This document shows, piece by piece, positions 24,545-37,701 of a stretch of DNA of 64,000 bases. The notes under the pieces were generated by a model. It was not told the origin of the DNA. It saw nothing but the letters and a program-made list of their open reading frames with translations, and searched no databases. Source of the stretch: Gnetum montanum. Lineage: Eukaryota > Streptophyta > Gnetopsida > Gnetales > Gnetaceae. Both the position numbers and the translations under genes were made by a program. Where the stretch lies: positions 451,396 through 515,395 of the forward strand of contig MNCI01004036.1 of assembly GCA_015680685.1 (NCBI GenBank), written 5' to 3'. The stretch's first letter is position 1; the number at the start of each line of letters is the position of its first letter.

Positions 24545-25418
24545 GACTCTAATTACTCCTAGTTACAAACATAATAAAAGTTTCAAATAATAATCTAAAT
24601 CTAAGTAATGATGATAATGTAAATTTGCTCTAGCCTATAGCAATGAGCATTTGGTCTTAGTCTACGGTACATGCCTTGGGCTCATGTAACCATTATAGGG
24701 ATACCAAGCATTATGTTACTAGGTGAACTAAGCAATAATAGCACTAGGATTACCAAACAATTAAACTTATGTGCTTGAAACTAGTCGTACTCATTTTGCT
24801 TTACTAATGAACAAGTAAACTAAAGTACTTTGAAAATGTAAAGAGTTAACTAAGTAAACATGGAAATTAATCTAAGTAAAATAGTAAAAACTAAGGGATG
24901 TTGTAATGATGAGAAGAAATCTTGATAATTATTTCTAAACATGAATTGTTCCCAAGTACACTTCACTTGAATAAAGATTATGTATAATTGTTCTACACTA
25001 CACTACGGGCATTCACTCTATTGCTAACTACGAAAACAAACTGCAAGAATTTTCGTAAGAATTAAAATGAAAGTTTTCAATTGTGTGCCCAAGTCATGGT
25101 ATTTATAGGGCTACAGACATCCCAAGACATTAGATCAATGATGATATAACATGGGTCACAACATTGTATCTATGACATCGTAGCTGTAATATTGCATCTT
25201 CTAAAAATTTGACTTTATCATACCCCCACGATTGACTAGAAACTCGTACTAGAATTAAAAAATGAGGATAGAGTCCCTTAAAAAATTAGGTGGTAAATGT
25301 ATCTTGACATGACTAGCTATTTACATGACTTAGAATGCCACAACGATGTTTTTACAAAATAAGACAATTACATGACAAAATAAAACTTGAAGTAGCGTGA
25401 TGTAGCTTATGTTTTGGG

Positions 25419-27848
25419 TCATGGAGGCTCTTCCATCAACTTCTTCCCCTTGTCATTAGGCTTTTCAAATTGATAGTAATTTAGGAGCACCTAAAGCTTG
25501 TGTTCTTCTATCCTTGGGTCATGTATTATTCACACTTATTGAGCAATATTAGATGGAGCAAGTACATCCCATGGGCATGACAGCTATGGAAATATTTTGT
25601 TGGCCTTCATTTACTAGGCCATAAACTGCCTTCTTTCCCTTTCAAAAGCCTTGAACGTCTTTCTTATTTCTTGTTAATATTTAATTTAATGCATTAGGTT
25701 TGCTACTAGATCTTTTTGTTTCTAGTAGCTAGCCTTGACAATTTTAAGCTTAGAGTTTACCACATGTAATTTCTATAATGCATTCTTTATATTGGAAAAA
25801 TCCTTCTCATACATGACATATACAATTGCTACTTGCTACTTGAATTCATTCCAAAGTTGTCTTTTTGTTAACATGGCTAGGTTAGTGTATCGAAGGTGTG
25901 CTAACCCTATGTATTATGTTAGGTCCTCTATCTGTAGGTATTTATTTTTCATCTTAGCTTGGTGGACTTGGGTAAGACTGTCCAAGATGGGTTGTTAATT
26001 TGGATTTTGAGGAGGAAGGAAACTAATTTTGGCCTTCACCATAAGGATTTATTTTTTCATTTATTTGCTTATACATGCCCACTTGATCTTTGAAATCCTC
26101 TTTGAGTCATTCATGTCTCTTAGTCTCTTTCTACCATATGCTTATTTTGATTGCAGATTACTCTATAGATTGCGCAGACTTCTTCTATTGATAGATTCCT
26201 ATTTTCTGTAGCTAATCGACTCATGTCATTGTTAACTCTCATGAGTTATTCCCTTAGTCAGTGAATGCTTTCCATATGAACATTTTTTTTGCTTTTGATT
26301 TTCCTCCTATAAGGCTATGAGAGCTTTAGCATGTGCATATGTTTGCGCTTCAACAACAGATGCATCCCACATTACCTTCTCCTTCTCCTTCTCCTTCTCC
26401 ATTTGCATGTTGTGGGCAATCAACTACCTTATGTGACTGGTTTTAAATTGATTGAGTTGGTTTGGTGCTACAAACTATGTAGGGTCTATTCTCTTTGCTC
26501 TTAGAGCTGCTGCGACATCTTGGTGCTACATGATCACTATTGTGGCACCTTCACTAGTTTCTAGCATCACTTGGAATGATGTAACATTCCCTATGATTTG
26601 TTACACCTAGTCATCCTATCCTCCTATCTATAATGACACTTGTCCACTAGTAGGGTCTATAGAAATTATTGGCATGGTTGTGCTCTCTCTTACCTTATAG
26701 AGATTGGCATCCTCCCTTGTTCCCTAACTAATTGTTTCTGCAATCTATTGTAGATGACTCATTGATGGCCTATAGTCTTGTGGTAGCGGTGGTGGAACTT
26801 GTTGTTGTTGTTTCTATTGCTATTCAGCTTGCAGTTGGATACTAGGTCCTACTTTTTGTTACTAACTGGTAGCTAGAATGTTACCAACAAGAGTGGAACT
26901 TGTAGCTCCCTCAATGCCTGCTAGCTTTTCTAGATAATCTTTCTTGAAAGGCACTAGTGTAAACATTTGAATGTAAGAAGCATTTTGGGCTTTCCTTGGG
27001 ACATCACTAGTGTATCGTGGGACAACTTCCTTATGAAGAAAGAAAATGAAAATGTTAGTTTCCCCACCTTCTTCTCCTTGAATTGCCTTTGAATTTCTAG
27101 GAAGAACAAATGGACAATGTTATCATTGAACTTCCCCATCAAAATTATAGTTCCTCTAGCTAAATATGTTGAAATTATTTTGAGCCTTTTATTGGAAACA
27201 AATGATATGTCCTAATCTTGAAATAAATCTTTTCCTAGGTTGAGAGCTCACTATAGTCTTTTTCTTCTTTGCCATATGCCCTCTGCAACCATAGTTTCTT
27301 AGAATCGATGTCTATCCTTGTTGAGATTTGTGCCACATTGGCTCCTTCATTAGGAATGTTGAGAGCCTTAGTAATTGCCTCTACAAAATATGAAAGCGAG
27401 ACTCCTTCAATGTTCACTATAGCATCTAATTGTTTATTTTGTAAAAATTGATATGTTTCCCCTAAATACCATTTTGCATTATTGAACGATGCTGACCATA
27501 AGGGAGATGCATGAAGTTGCATCTTCATAGCCTTTGGAGAAAAATCCATGAATGGACCAAAGTTGAGTTCCACAATAATTGTGGACATGATAGGCTTCTC
27601 TTGTATGGCTTGGAGGCATTTTGGAGACAGCATGAGATGTTGTCCTTGTTTAGGTGCAAGTGGTATTTCTACCTCTCCTTGTGTCAAATGTTCAATAGCA
27701 GGAGTTTGTTGATGGATGCTAAATGATTAAGCCTTCGACTCTACATGGTCATCTTGTGGAGTTTGTTCTCTTGCTTGGCCTCTCCCATGACCTCTTGGTC
27801 TCTTGTTGGTTGTGAAGGTCCTTCTATTCCTGGTCTCTTTGGGGCCAT
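25419..27848 (-). pseudogene. Third ORF of element A, decayed
   Basis: It starts ATG-Ala-Pro-Lys-Arg-Pro at 27848 and ends with EEPP and TGA at 25419. The best-preserved frame, 27235-27687, has no stop for 150 residues and includes WYLGETYQFLQ, IVNIEGVS and LWLQRAYGK. A run of alternating Glu and Lys codons (26370-26402) lies in the coiled-coil-like C-terminal half. Homologues are 13844-16607 and 44112-46910. No signal peptide, membrane segment or enzymatic motif is apparent. It may be a structural or accessory protein; its function is unknown. Confidence 0.7.
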
Positions 27849-29994
27849 CTACAATCATTAAGAGTTTAAGATTACCAAAGTCTTTAAATTGGTTCATAAT
27901 GGTTCATATTCATTCTTGGACTCTTGATTAGATGAAGTCCTTATTATTTGATATGATTTATGTTGTTTATTATGATTGTAGAGTTAGAAAATTTTTGAAA
28001 AGAAACCTCCTAAGTATTATGACTTCCCATAGTTATCATTCCCCTGTTTATTGTGCCTTGAAATAGTTGGCATCTTTAATTAGGAGAATTAGTAAAGTCC
28101 TTTGGCATAGAATTGATTGATTAATCAAGATGTTCTTATTTTATTCTTATACTTACCCTTTAGAATATCTTTTTTGTGTTAGAAAATTTTGGCTCAAATT
28201 TTTGGATGTTTGCATAATGTACCTTCCCCCCTCTTCCTCAATGACTAAGTTGAGGACTTCAGGATCAATAGGATTTGAGAATTTTGCAAATCAGAGCTAC
28301 AGTGAGGAAGTTATGGCTTTAGGAAGTTAGATTGCTAGAGCTTAAAGAAAAATTTCAAAAACTTATCTTGTTGCAAAATGAAGGAATAAAAATTTCACTA
28401 ACTCCCATGTGCATATATACTATTTTTATATGCGTGACATCATAGGAGCTATGATGTCATCATCAAAAAATTTCAAATTTTTTGTTGAATTTTCTTGGAA
28501 AAAATGAGTTAATAGGAATGTTTGGAAGATGTGAAGCTTATCCAAAGGATCTTGGATCATTGAAAATGTTTAGATTTCAAAAATTTAGCATTCAAAGTTC
28601 ATAATGAAGGAATCTCAGGCAATGAAAGGTTATTAAATCGGTGTTAGATGGATTGAAGATTCTAAACTATTGGATAGGTTCTAGGATGGTATGGGAAGTA
28701 TGTATTGAGTCTACATTATTCTAGAAAGCACAAGATGATGTGGAATTGCTTATCAAGTATGAGATACAACAATTATGCAAGTGGGTCCTTCCCAAAGAAG
28801 GCTTTAGTACTTAGTGCCCTTGTATAACCATGCCTAAAAGTGTCTGTAGGCACTCAAGGAGTTGAATGCAGGACATATCTGTCTAGCTAAACACACATGT
28901 TAGTATCACCAAAGTGGGAAAATAACACTATATTATTCAAAACCATAAAGTTATGATTAAATATACAATGAGATGAAATGAACAATAGAAGGGATTGCTA
29001 AATCGGGATGTGAGGATACCATAGGCATAATGAATCCTTATGTCTAATTTTTGGTTAAAATAATCATTAGCATTTATGTCCAAGACTGAAACCAAGTCCA
29101 AACCACTTTTCCAATATCATCACATTGTGTTATCCCAAGGTTCACAACCATAAGACTACCATTCTTGCAAGGTATATCACCACTTGGAAATGTCATTCAA
29201 GGAAGGAGTTTTATTAGTAGAACATTGTTTATTATTTTAGATTTATGAGAAGTTGCCTACCTTTAGGAATAGGTAACATGTCTTTCCAGTGGGAACCCTA
29301 GAAATTTTATTCTATGCTTTTATTTTATTTTACTATGTCGACCTTACCAAAGGACTACCTTTGGGCATGGGTAACATGTCTTTCCAGTGACATGATAAGG
29401 TAGCACTTATTGTACTCTTACTTCCACTTTTCATTAGAATTCAAGAGAATAATACATTTTTAGCAACAGGACAGAATTTATAGAAACAATCCTAGAGAAT
29501 CCATAAATCCCCTTGATGTCACACCCTTTTCATTCCCACTTGGTTCTTCATTCTTTTATCTAGGCATAATGATCATAATTTTATTTTTAGTTTTATTGTG
29601 AGAAGAATATCATTATGGCCATGGTAAGAACCTCTTATTGTTGGAATGGGTGGATGGATTTCATGGTCTCATTGTATAGGTAATCAGTCCTTATGACTTG
29701 ATAACATAGATCAATCTTCACCTTATTGGGACTACATCTTACTTTATTTCATAGGTTTTATTGAAAAGTAACAAGAATATGTACAAGTGAAATAATGACA
29801 AAGTATGAAAAACTTTAAAAGATATTGACAATTGAAAAGGAAGTAAGAATAAAGAATTGACAAAGAAATAAAAAATGTCAAAGAATAGAAAATTAGTAAG
29901 AAATTAAAAAATATAAAAGTATAGGAGAATATGTCAAGAACATAGGAAAAATTAATAAGAAAATGAAAAACTTAGTATGTACCTATGTATGATG
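27849..29994 (-). promoter_or_regulatory. Internal non-coding module of element A
   Basis: This ~2.1-kb stretch lies between the end of integrase and the third ORF, with no long open frame. On the - strand GACATC and GATGTC are 17 bases apart near 28430-28460, followed by TATA-like sequence (28405-28430). It shares several blocks with 16608-18766 and, in the same sense, with 42069-44111, for example the sequence around 'tggaaagacatg' followed by 'aaaggtaggcaact'. It starts next to a PPT-like tract (29995-30010). Confidence 0.6.
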
Positions 29995-30010
29995 GTGGAC
30001 ACTCCCACAA
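29995..30010 (-). promoter_or_regulatory. PPT-like purine tract ahead of the internal module (A)
   Basis: The - strand reads GTTGTGGGAGTGTCCACC, close in wording to the terminal PPTs of the family (for example AGTTGTGGGGGTA at 47077). It lies at the pol/module boundary, where X (19996-20010) and P (42050-42069) also have G-runs. Confidence 0.45.
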
Positions 30011-31300
30011 CTATGATTAAGACTAATTAGCTAGAAAATTAAAAAGGTAGAGGACAAATTGATGGATTGGGTAGAATCCCTAACTGAATTGGAATGTTCA
30101 TAATAGTATTTGGCTTGTTGGATGTTTACTAAGATGAACTTATGTGGCCTAGACAGATGGTAAATGTGCATGGCACTAGATGGATAAATCACTCAAATGA
30201 TGTATGGCCCATCCCAAAGTGTTTGAAACTTAGCATTTTTTTTGGACATGGTTGGAATTGTAGTATAGGACCTTACAACTTGGCTATATCAACACTTGAC
30301 ATATTCACGCATCATGCCTATGCTTAAGGTACTTCTTATGGATCTCATTACTCATGAGTGCTACTAGCCTATTTTCTTCTAACAAATTCAAGTTCATGAA
30401 TCGTTCCTTTTGAGCTAAGCTCAAGTTCAGGTCTATTTTATTGGTAGTAGCTAGAGTTTGGAGTTCTACCTGATTGGAAGTGTAGGTAATTTACCATAAA
30501 CTAGCTCATAGGGTGAGTATCCAATGGGTAGTTTCCATGTGGTTCTATAAGCCCATAGAGCATCATTTAGCTTAGTAATCCATCCTTCCTAAATCTATTA
30601 ACTATCTTAGTTAATATTCTTGTGATTTTTTGGTTAGTTACTTTAGCCTAACCATTCACTTAGGGATGATATGGTGTAGTCAATTTATGGTTCACCCCAA
30701 GCTGCTGCATGAGATTCTTAAAAGTAGCACTAGTAAAATAAGTTCCATTGTTTGAGATTAGCATCCTTGGTACTATGAATCTATTTACCACATGTTGTTG
30801 GAAAGATTTGGTAAATTTTTTGGCTATACAATCTTTAATTGTAGCTTCCTCTACCCACTTTGTGCAATAATCCATGGTCATTACGATGTAGGCTTTCCCA
30901 TTCGACATTGGTGTGATGGATCCCATGAAGTTAATTCCCCAAATATCAAATTCCTTTAAAGACTGTATCCATTGGTGTGATGTGGTCCTTTATTTCTGGC
31001 TGTTATTCCTCCATCTTGCTAGGATTTTTCACAAGATTGGGTGAAGTTATGGACATCTTGGAATATGGTAGGCCAAAAGTATCTTGCCATCATCAATTTT
31101 AGTGACCATCACATGGTCCTTCATGTGCATCTTGTAGGATTCTGTGTTGATTGCATTCTAGTACATACCATTGTACTAACCCATCAACAAAAATCTTGTA
31201 AATATTCCTATTTACTTCCATATATCTCTTGACTTTATGAAGGAATTATTCTTATTATTTCTTATCTCACTTAATAGGAAGTTATTGTGTGATTAAGTCA
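30011..31300 (-). pseudogene. Integrase region of element A
   Basis: The frame 30660-30926 is the catalytic core: MDYCTKWVEEA holds the first Asp, ISNNGTYF is the second catalytic site, and TPYHP closes the conserved block. Upstream (31000-31150) YFWPTIFQDVHNF belongs to the zinc-binding/linker part; downstream the C-terminal part runs to about 30050 with stops. In the second site the usual Asp (ISD-NG) is Asn, so the D-D-E triad is broken at this position. Integrase normally joins the DNA copy to the host genome. Confidence 0.85.
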
Positions 31301-31419
31301 TGTAATAAATTTTCCATGGCTTCTCTATTAAGTGAACAAATTTTCATTGGGAATTTGATCAGACAATGGTTCTTCTTGGTCTTGTGATTCCCATCTCAAC
31401 CTCGACAAGTGATTTGGTA

Positions 31420-32408
31420 CTACATTTTTTGTGCCCTTCTTGTCAATCATTATGATGTCGAATTCTTGTAAAATGATGAGCCATTTGATCACCCTAGGAC
31501 TTACTACTAATTACTCATTAGGAATCAAATTGCACTATGATTGGTATGGACATAGACTGGGTACCTGAGCACATAGTGTCTAAATTCTTCTAGCATGTAC
31601 ACCACTATCATAAGCTCATTTTTTGTGATGGTGTAGTTGAGCCATGCTTTGATGATGCTTCTATTTGCAAAATGTATATAATATGTCCTTTTCTAGTGAT
31701 CCAATTGCATTAATACTGCACTCAGTGCATAATTTGAAGCATCTGTCATGATATGGAAAGGCTTAGATCAATTTGGAGCTCAAAGGATTGGTGTCTCGAT
31801 TAATTTCTATTTTAAGGTCTCAAACACCTTTTCACATGATTCTATCCACTAAAATGATGCATTCTTCTTGGTTAGCTCTACCAATAGTTTTGCTATTTTT
31901 GATAAATTTTCTACTACTACATTTTCTGTGCCCTTCTTGTAAATCATTGTGATGTAAAATTCTTGTAAAATGATGAGCCATTTGATCATCCTAGGACTTA
32001 CTGTTGGTTATTCATTAGGAATTGAATTACACTATGATCGATATGGACATAGATTGGGTACCTGAGCACATTGTGTCTGAATTATTCTAGCACATACACT
32101 ACTACCATAAGCTCATTTTTTGTGATGGTGTAGTTGAGCCATGCTCCAATGATGCTTCTATTGGCACAATGTATATAATATGCCCTTTTCTAGTCATCCA
32201 ATTTGTTAATACTACACCCAATGCATAATTTGAAGCATTTGTCATGATATGGAAAGGCTTAGACTAATTCAAAGCTCGAAGGATTGGTGTCTTGATTAAC
32301 TTTTATTTTAAAGTATCAAACACCTTTTCACATGATTTTGTCCATTGAAATGGTATATCCTTCTTAGTTAGCTCTACCAATGATTTTGCTATTTTTAAGA
32401 AATTTTTT
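31420..32408 (-). pseudogene. RNase H region of element A, tandemly duplicated
   Basis: Two copies of a ~497-base segment lie head to tail (31420-31916 and 31917-32408). Both contain 'ttttttgtgatggtgtagttgagccatgc' and 'catgatatggaaaggctt'-type blocks in the same order. On the - strand each encodes RNase H features: a D-A-S-like start, an LNYTITKNEL block and the end of the domain, where copy 1 reads VHTNHS in place of the usual T-D-H. The copies have since diverged and both carry stops. RNase H removes the RNA strand during reverse transcription. Confidence 0.8.
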
Positions 32409-33420
32409 ATAAATCTTCTATAATATTTTGTGTGACCCAAAAATGATCTAACATCTTTGACAATTTGTGGCCTTTGGGTGATATTCTATATGAATATGAT
32501 CTTTTCAATATCTATCTCAATTTCCTTTTGTGAGATTTTATGTGCTAGTACAATCCCATCTTAGACCATTAAATGGCTTTTCTACCAGTTGAGCTTCAAA
32601 TTTGTCTCTACACATCTTTTTAGTACTTACTCTAAATAGTCCAGTGCTTGTTTAAAGTCCACCCATAGGTTGAAAAGTCATCCATGGATACCTCAACACC
32701 ATTGCTTATTTGTTTTTGGAAGATGTAGAGTACCAGTCTTTGAAAGGTAGTAGGTGCATTGCAAAGACTGAAAGGCATCTACTTGTAAGCGAACGTTCCC
32801 CATGAACTCGTGAATGTTGTCTTCTCTTGGTCTTTTGGTGTATATTTGTTATATCCATCAAGAAAACTATAATGCCGATGTCCTGTGATAGTATCCAAGA
32901 CTTGATCAAGAAATGACAGAGGAAAAATGATCCTTGAATGTTGCAAAGTTCAACAATCGAAAATTAATACACACTCTCCACTTACCCCTCTTCTTTGGAA
33001 TAATTACCAAAGGACTAATCTATTCACTATTTGCAATGGGATAAATGAATCGCACCTTTAGTAATTTTTCCAACTCTTTCTTTACTACTTCCTTAAGCTT
33101 AGGATTTAGCCTTCTCTATGGTTGGTGTCGGGCTTGACAGTTAGATTTGTGTATATTTGATTTTGACAAATTTGAGGGTCAATGCTCTTTATTTTGTCAT
33201 AAGACTAGGCAAATGCCATTGGCCATTTATTTATATCTTCCAACAATATCTTCTTCTATTCTTTTTCCAAGTTGGTGTTCATGATGATTAGCTTTTTGTT
33301 ATTTAGAAAAACATATTCTAGTGTTGTCGGTAGGGCCTTTAAATCCAATAGTTTTGGCTCTAATTTTTTTGGGATCTCAAGCTATCCCCATTCAATTTCT
33401 TCTTCTTTAGCTTGAATGTG
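32409..33420 (-). pseudogene. Reverse transcriptase region of element A
   Basis: On the - strand the domain starts with the conserved linker (DINKWPMAFA, then TVKPDTNHR) and continues with HRHYSFLDGYN, QEKTTFTSSWGTFAY, MPFSLCNAPTTFQ and the catalytic MDDF followed by YG. At least eight stops interrupt it. The polymerase would copy the element RNA into DNA, primed by tRNA-Asp. Confidence 0.85.
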
Positions 33421-34120
33421 GATAAGGATGCCTTCTTCTTAATTATTCTAGAGTATCAGTTTCTTCCACATAGGTGCTTATAATTTGAGTTGTTGGTTCT
33501 ATGTATGTTTTTGATTTTGTATCTTCATCGGTAACCAGCCACTGGGTGCCTTCTTGTTTAGTGGCTACTACATACAGATATCATTGAATACATATGTCTT
33601 TGACACATATTTTCCATGCTATGTCGTTCTCTTGTTAAACTACCCATATTTTCTACATGCAATTTCATCCATTATTTCTCTATGTGATACATAAAACTTT
33701 GTGTCACTGAATGATTTTACCTTCATCCTCCTTGAAGATTTTCAAGAACAAGTCTTTGATTCCAAGCTTAGCATCCACAATGCTAAGCCAAGCTCTTCCC
33801 ATGATGATAAAGAACTCTTCCTTATTTTTACCCCCATGAATAACTAAGAAATCAGTAAGATAAGACTAGCCATTGATGGTAGTGATCACGTCATCCACCT
33901 ATCCTAGTGGAACTATGATTGACTGATTCATAAGCTCTAGCTAAATGTTACTTTTCTTTAATGCTAGAAGATTCTAGGCTTTATGCATGTCTTGTGATAT
34001 TAGGTTTACCCTTGATCTAGAATCAAGTAGAGCCTTGCATAGTTTATGTCCTACTATTTGGAGGTACACCAAGGGACTTCCTATGTTTATTATTTTCTAA
34101 GGAATTTCTCCTTTCTTTAT
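33421..34120 (-). pseudogene. Protease region of element A
   Basis: By alignment with 20516-20910 this segment is the aspartic protease and its linker. The active-site stretch is damaged by stops at about 34000-34040. A conserved block (GLALWMLSLESKT-like, near 33750) corresponds to the C-terminal part of the domain. Confidence 0.6.
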
Positions 34121-36683
34121 CTAATGTGTGATGGTCTGAGTTAGCATAATAGTTGTTAAGTTTGTATTAGAAGAAGATGGAAACTTAGTGCTTCTTAGAG
34201 GAGTTAGTGCGGATGAAGTTGAAGTAGATGGGGTCTCCATTCTTTGATGGTTTTTTGAGCTTATTTGAAAGAATAGTTGTTTCTTGGATTGTGGTTTGCT
34301 TGAAATTAATTCCTCTTGCATGTTCACTGCCCTAGTCACATTCTTTTGTTGTGGTTGTGACCAAAAATTTCCTTGCATTGCAGGTTGTGGCACCAATGGC
34401 AAAGGGTTGGAAGGTTGACTTAATGGACTAGCCACTATTTGATGTACATATGGGTTGGCATCCATCCTTGGAGTGATAGGTCTATAATACTCAGATGGAT
34501 AATATTGTGAAGTGTGAACTACTACATTTCCTAGAGATATTGGACACTGCACATAGTATCCATAAGGGTCTTGTTGCTGATATAGGTATTGCTACCTTGG
34601 TGGTAGCATTGCCCACACTGGGTTGTTGCCATTGTTGCTGATATTGCTCCTGTGGTTGTTAATAATCTCCACTTGGATAATAGGCTGGTTGGAAGGTCTA
34701 TTTGTAGTTACCTTGAGGGTAAGGTACCCTTTTTGGCATTTTCTTTTTGATGAACCTTAGATTAAGTGCATATGTCTGTGATTCTTGCAAATGTGCCATT
34801 ACAGGATAGTATCCTATAGAATGTTCATACTAGGACATTGTACATCCTTCCTTGTCCTCTGAGCTTGAGTTAGTACATTCTTCCATAGAAGCAACTTTTC
34901 CTTTTTGTTTATAGTGTTTACATTCATAGTCTCTTTTTTTTTTCTTCTCCTTTCCTTTATTGAAGGCTTATTTATTTCTTTTTTCTACAATTTTTAAGGC
35001 TATAGCAAATTTTTTGTCCACTATGTTCCACATATTTTCTACCTTGGTTGCTATGTCATTGATAGATTTTTGAATTTGTAGACTCTTCTTTTGAATCACC
35101 TCTTCTAATATTTTTTCTCTTGCTTATCACACATTCGTACATATCATCTTCTGATAGATGGATATCGATTATATTCCTTGGCTAATTCTCTCTTTTTCAA
35201 CTCACTTTCTTCCTTTTCCACTTGGTCAATTAGCCTTTGAATTTGATGGGAGGTTATCTTTGACAGCCTTCCTTGGGTATAGATCCCAAGGGTTTCTTTA
35301 GTTTTATTCCTCAACCCATTAACAATGTGCATAAGCTACTCCTTTTAGAAAATCCATGGCTTGGGCATCTATGTAGAAGAGAGCAGTATCTACCCATTGC
35401 TGCATCAAGGTATTCATGCATTCCTTGTTTCTAACCTTGGATCTATTTTCTTAGATTAGACACCCTTAAGTAAGCTTGATATTTTTCATTGAAAAGTTCA
35501 AGCATGTTACTCCACCTTCTGATTAATTAAGGTTCCAATGATCTATACTAGCTTTTTTCTTCTTTGATGAGTGTCTTGGGGAACAACTTAAGCTTTTGCC
35601 AATTACTTTCAATATTTCGTAGGACATAGGCATCATGAAATGCTTGAAGGTGATGTTATGGATTTTCGTTATACCCACCTTCAAACTTAGGAATATTATT
35701 CATATCAAATTGCTTAATGTGGCTATCCCTCACATGCCTGCTTAGAATGTACATTCCTTCCCTTATGTTGATTATCTTGCAAGTAGTCAATAGGGGTTCT
35801 TCATGGTCATAGGGTTCGTACACTCAAATGTAGTGATGTCTCCTTTGGTATTCATATCACTCTCTCTCTTCATAAATATTCTTGTCTCTTCATGGTTCAT
35901 AGTCATCATCCTCTTAACCAAGATGCCTTTGGTGATACTCATGTCTATCATGAGCTTGATGTCTCTCCCTATCATGATCTTTGAACCTTCCTTTCCTTCT
36001 ATCAAAGTCCACCAATGATCATGAGGAGGAAGAAAAAGTAGTTGGAGAATGATGTTGGCTAGTTCTCCTTCTATGACTTTGAAATTCTTCTCTTTAGGAT
36101 TCTATAGAAACTCTAGGCCTTGGGTCCTGCTTGTGTTTAGAGCCTTCTACCTCTCTTCTTGGTGTATTTGTAAGGGTTGAATGTAACTACACGTTGATAG
36201 GCTCTTCTAGGTGAATAATAGATGTTTGTAAATAGGCTTCATGATTATGGTGAATTTTTCCTACTACAAATGCATCACCATTAAGTTCTTCTATTAAAAT
36301 AGGAGGATCAACATTCTTTCCCTTGTTATTTTCATGTTTGGTCTCCATAGCAGTGCCTCTATAGGTTGGTAGGGTTTAGTCATGTGTTTGGTCACATGAT
36401 ACCCCTCTTGCATGTGGCTCGGATTCATTCCCCTTAATGCTATTTGAAGCATGGTGGGTGCTGAATGCTCTAGAGGTGAAACGATGTTGCCCTATAAGTC
36501 TCTCCACGTCAACTAATCATCTTCATGAAAGATGAATGTAAAATAAGGATAATAAGAATTAGTGTGAGTGTATGAGATTTTTGTCTACATAGGCATACTT
36601 TAGTCTTTATCATCATGTTTTCTGTCATTACTCCTTTGTAACTCTTTGGCAAGTAATAGCTTTTCTTTAAGTGTTAAACTCAT
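34121..36683 (-). pseudogene. Gag of element A, decayed
   Basis: It starts MSLTLKEKLLLAKEL at 36683. The capsid region (about 35300-35720) keeps FEGGYNENP, LQAFHDAY, LKLFPKTLI and ELFNEKYQAYLRVS, matching P at 40300-40570. 35144-35332 continues with MHIVNGLRNKTKETLG. 34121-34552 is an open Ser/Pro/Gln-rich spacer of 143 residues. The zinc knuckle is eroded. Gag packages the RNA and forms the particle. Confidence 0.75.
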
Positions 36684-36809
36684 TTTATATGTTTGATGCT
36701 TAGTTATATGTGTGTGTTATTAAAATTAATTTAAGGTACAAGGATAGACGTTGTGGTCCTTAACACAATGAACTTTGTAAGATCAATTACTTAGCATACA
36801 TTGACAGAT

Positions 36810-36827
36810 CCTTGGGAATGGCACCAA
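36810..36827 (-). promoter_or_regulatory. Primer binding site of element A (tRNA-Asp type)
   Basis: TGGTGCCATTCCCAAGGA directly follows the LTR end on the - strand. It keeps 13 of 18 bases of the tRNA-Asp complement. Confidence 0.6.
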
Positions 36828-37696
36828 TGATGAGTAGTTGAGTTTACCATACAAGTCACGAGTGTTAGCACATGACCAGATCATAATCCATGGATAGACA
36901 ATGTAATATGCTAGTGATTAATGTTAAGTTCGAGATCATTGTCTTCCTACTTTGATTTAGTGAAGTTCAGGTGTGTGGTTTACCTCTTCATAGGGCATAT
37001 GATTAGTTGATGTTGTTAGGCTTTGATTACTCCTAGTTAAAAACATAATGAATGTTTAGAATAACAATCTAAATCTAAGTAATGATGGTAATGTAAATCT
37101 ACTCTAGCTTATAGAAATGAACATCCGGTCCTAGCCTTGGACTTATGTAATCATTACTAAGTTACCAAGCATTATGCTACTAGGCAAACCAAGCAATAAC
37201 ACCACTGGGATTACCAAACAATTACACTTATGTGCTCAAAACCAATTGTACTCATTCCGCTTTACTAATGAAAAATAAGGTAAAGTACTTTGAAAACATA
37301 TAGAGTTAACTACGTAAACATGGAAATTAATCTAAGTAAAATAGTAAAAACTAAGTGGATACTGTAATGATAAGAAGCAATCTCGATCTTTATTTTCAGA
37401 CATGAACTATGTACAAGTACACTTCACTTGAATAAAAAATCCATACACCTACTCTACACCGCACTATGGGCATTCACTCTATTACTAACTACGAAAACAA
37501 ACAACAAGAGTTTTCCTAAGACTTGGAATGAAAAGTTGTTGATTATGCATCTAAGTGTTGGTATTTATAGGGTTGCACACATCCTGAGACATCATATCAA
37601 TGATGCTGTAACATGGGTTACAACATCGTATCTACAACATCATTGATACAATATTGTAGCTGTGATATCGCATCTTCCAAAAATTCAACTTTATCA
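36828..37696 (-). repeat. 5' LTR of element A
   Basis: This 869-bp LTR matches 23475-25220 with S1 removed. Its - strand has GATATC, AATATT, GATGTT and GATGTT starting 14 bases apart (37615-37675), followed by a TATAAATA box near 37562-37570. Confidence 0.88.
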
Positions 37697-37701
37697 GTAT
37701 T

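Larger units (their letters stand above)
23475..25220 (-). repeat. 3' LTR of element A, interrupted by S1
   Basis: 23475-23683 and 24550-25220 match 36828-37696 block by block. The right edge is followed by tacccccacgat (25221-25232), the complement of the PPT. Without S1 and one TSD copy it is about 880 bp, close to the 869 bp of the 5' copy. Confidence 0.85.
23475..37696 (-). mobile_element. Element A: the most complete Ty3/gypsy element, inside X
   Basis: It is flanked by ATATT (23470-23474) and GTATT (37697-37701), a 5-bp TSD with one mismatch, 14 bases inside the 5' LTR of X. On the - strand the order is 5' LTR 36828-37696, PBS, gag, protease, RT, RNase H (tandemly duplicated), integrase, PPT-like tract, non-coding module, third ORF, PPT and 3' LTR 23475-25220. 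The 3' LTR holds solo LTR S1. All frames are interrupted. The RT wording (MDDF followed by YG) and the tRNA-Asp PBS suggest the Athila/Tat side of Ty3/gypsy; a phylogeny would be needed. Confidence 0.88.
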
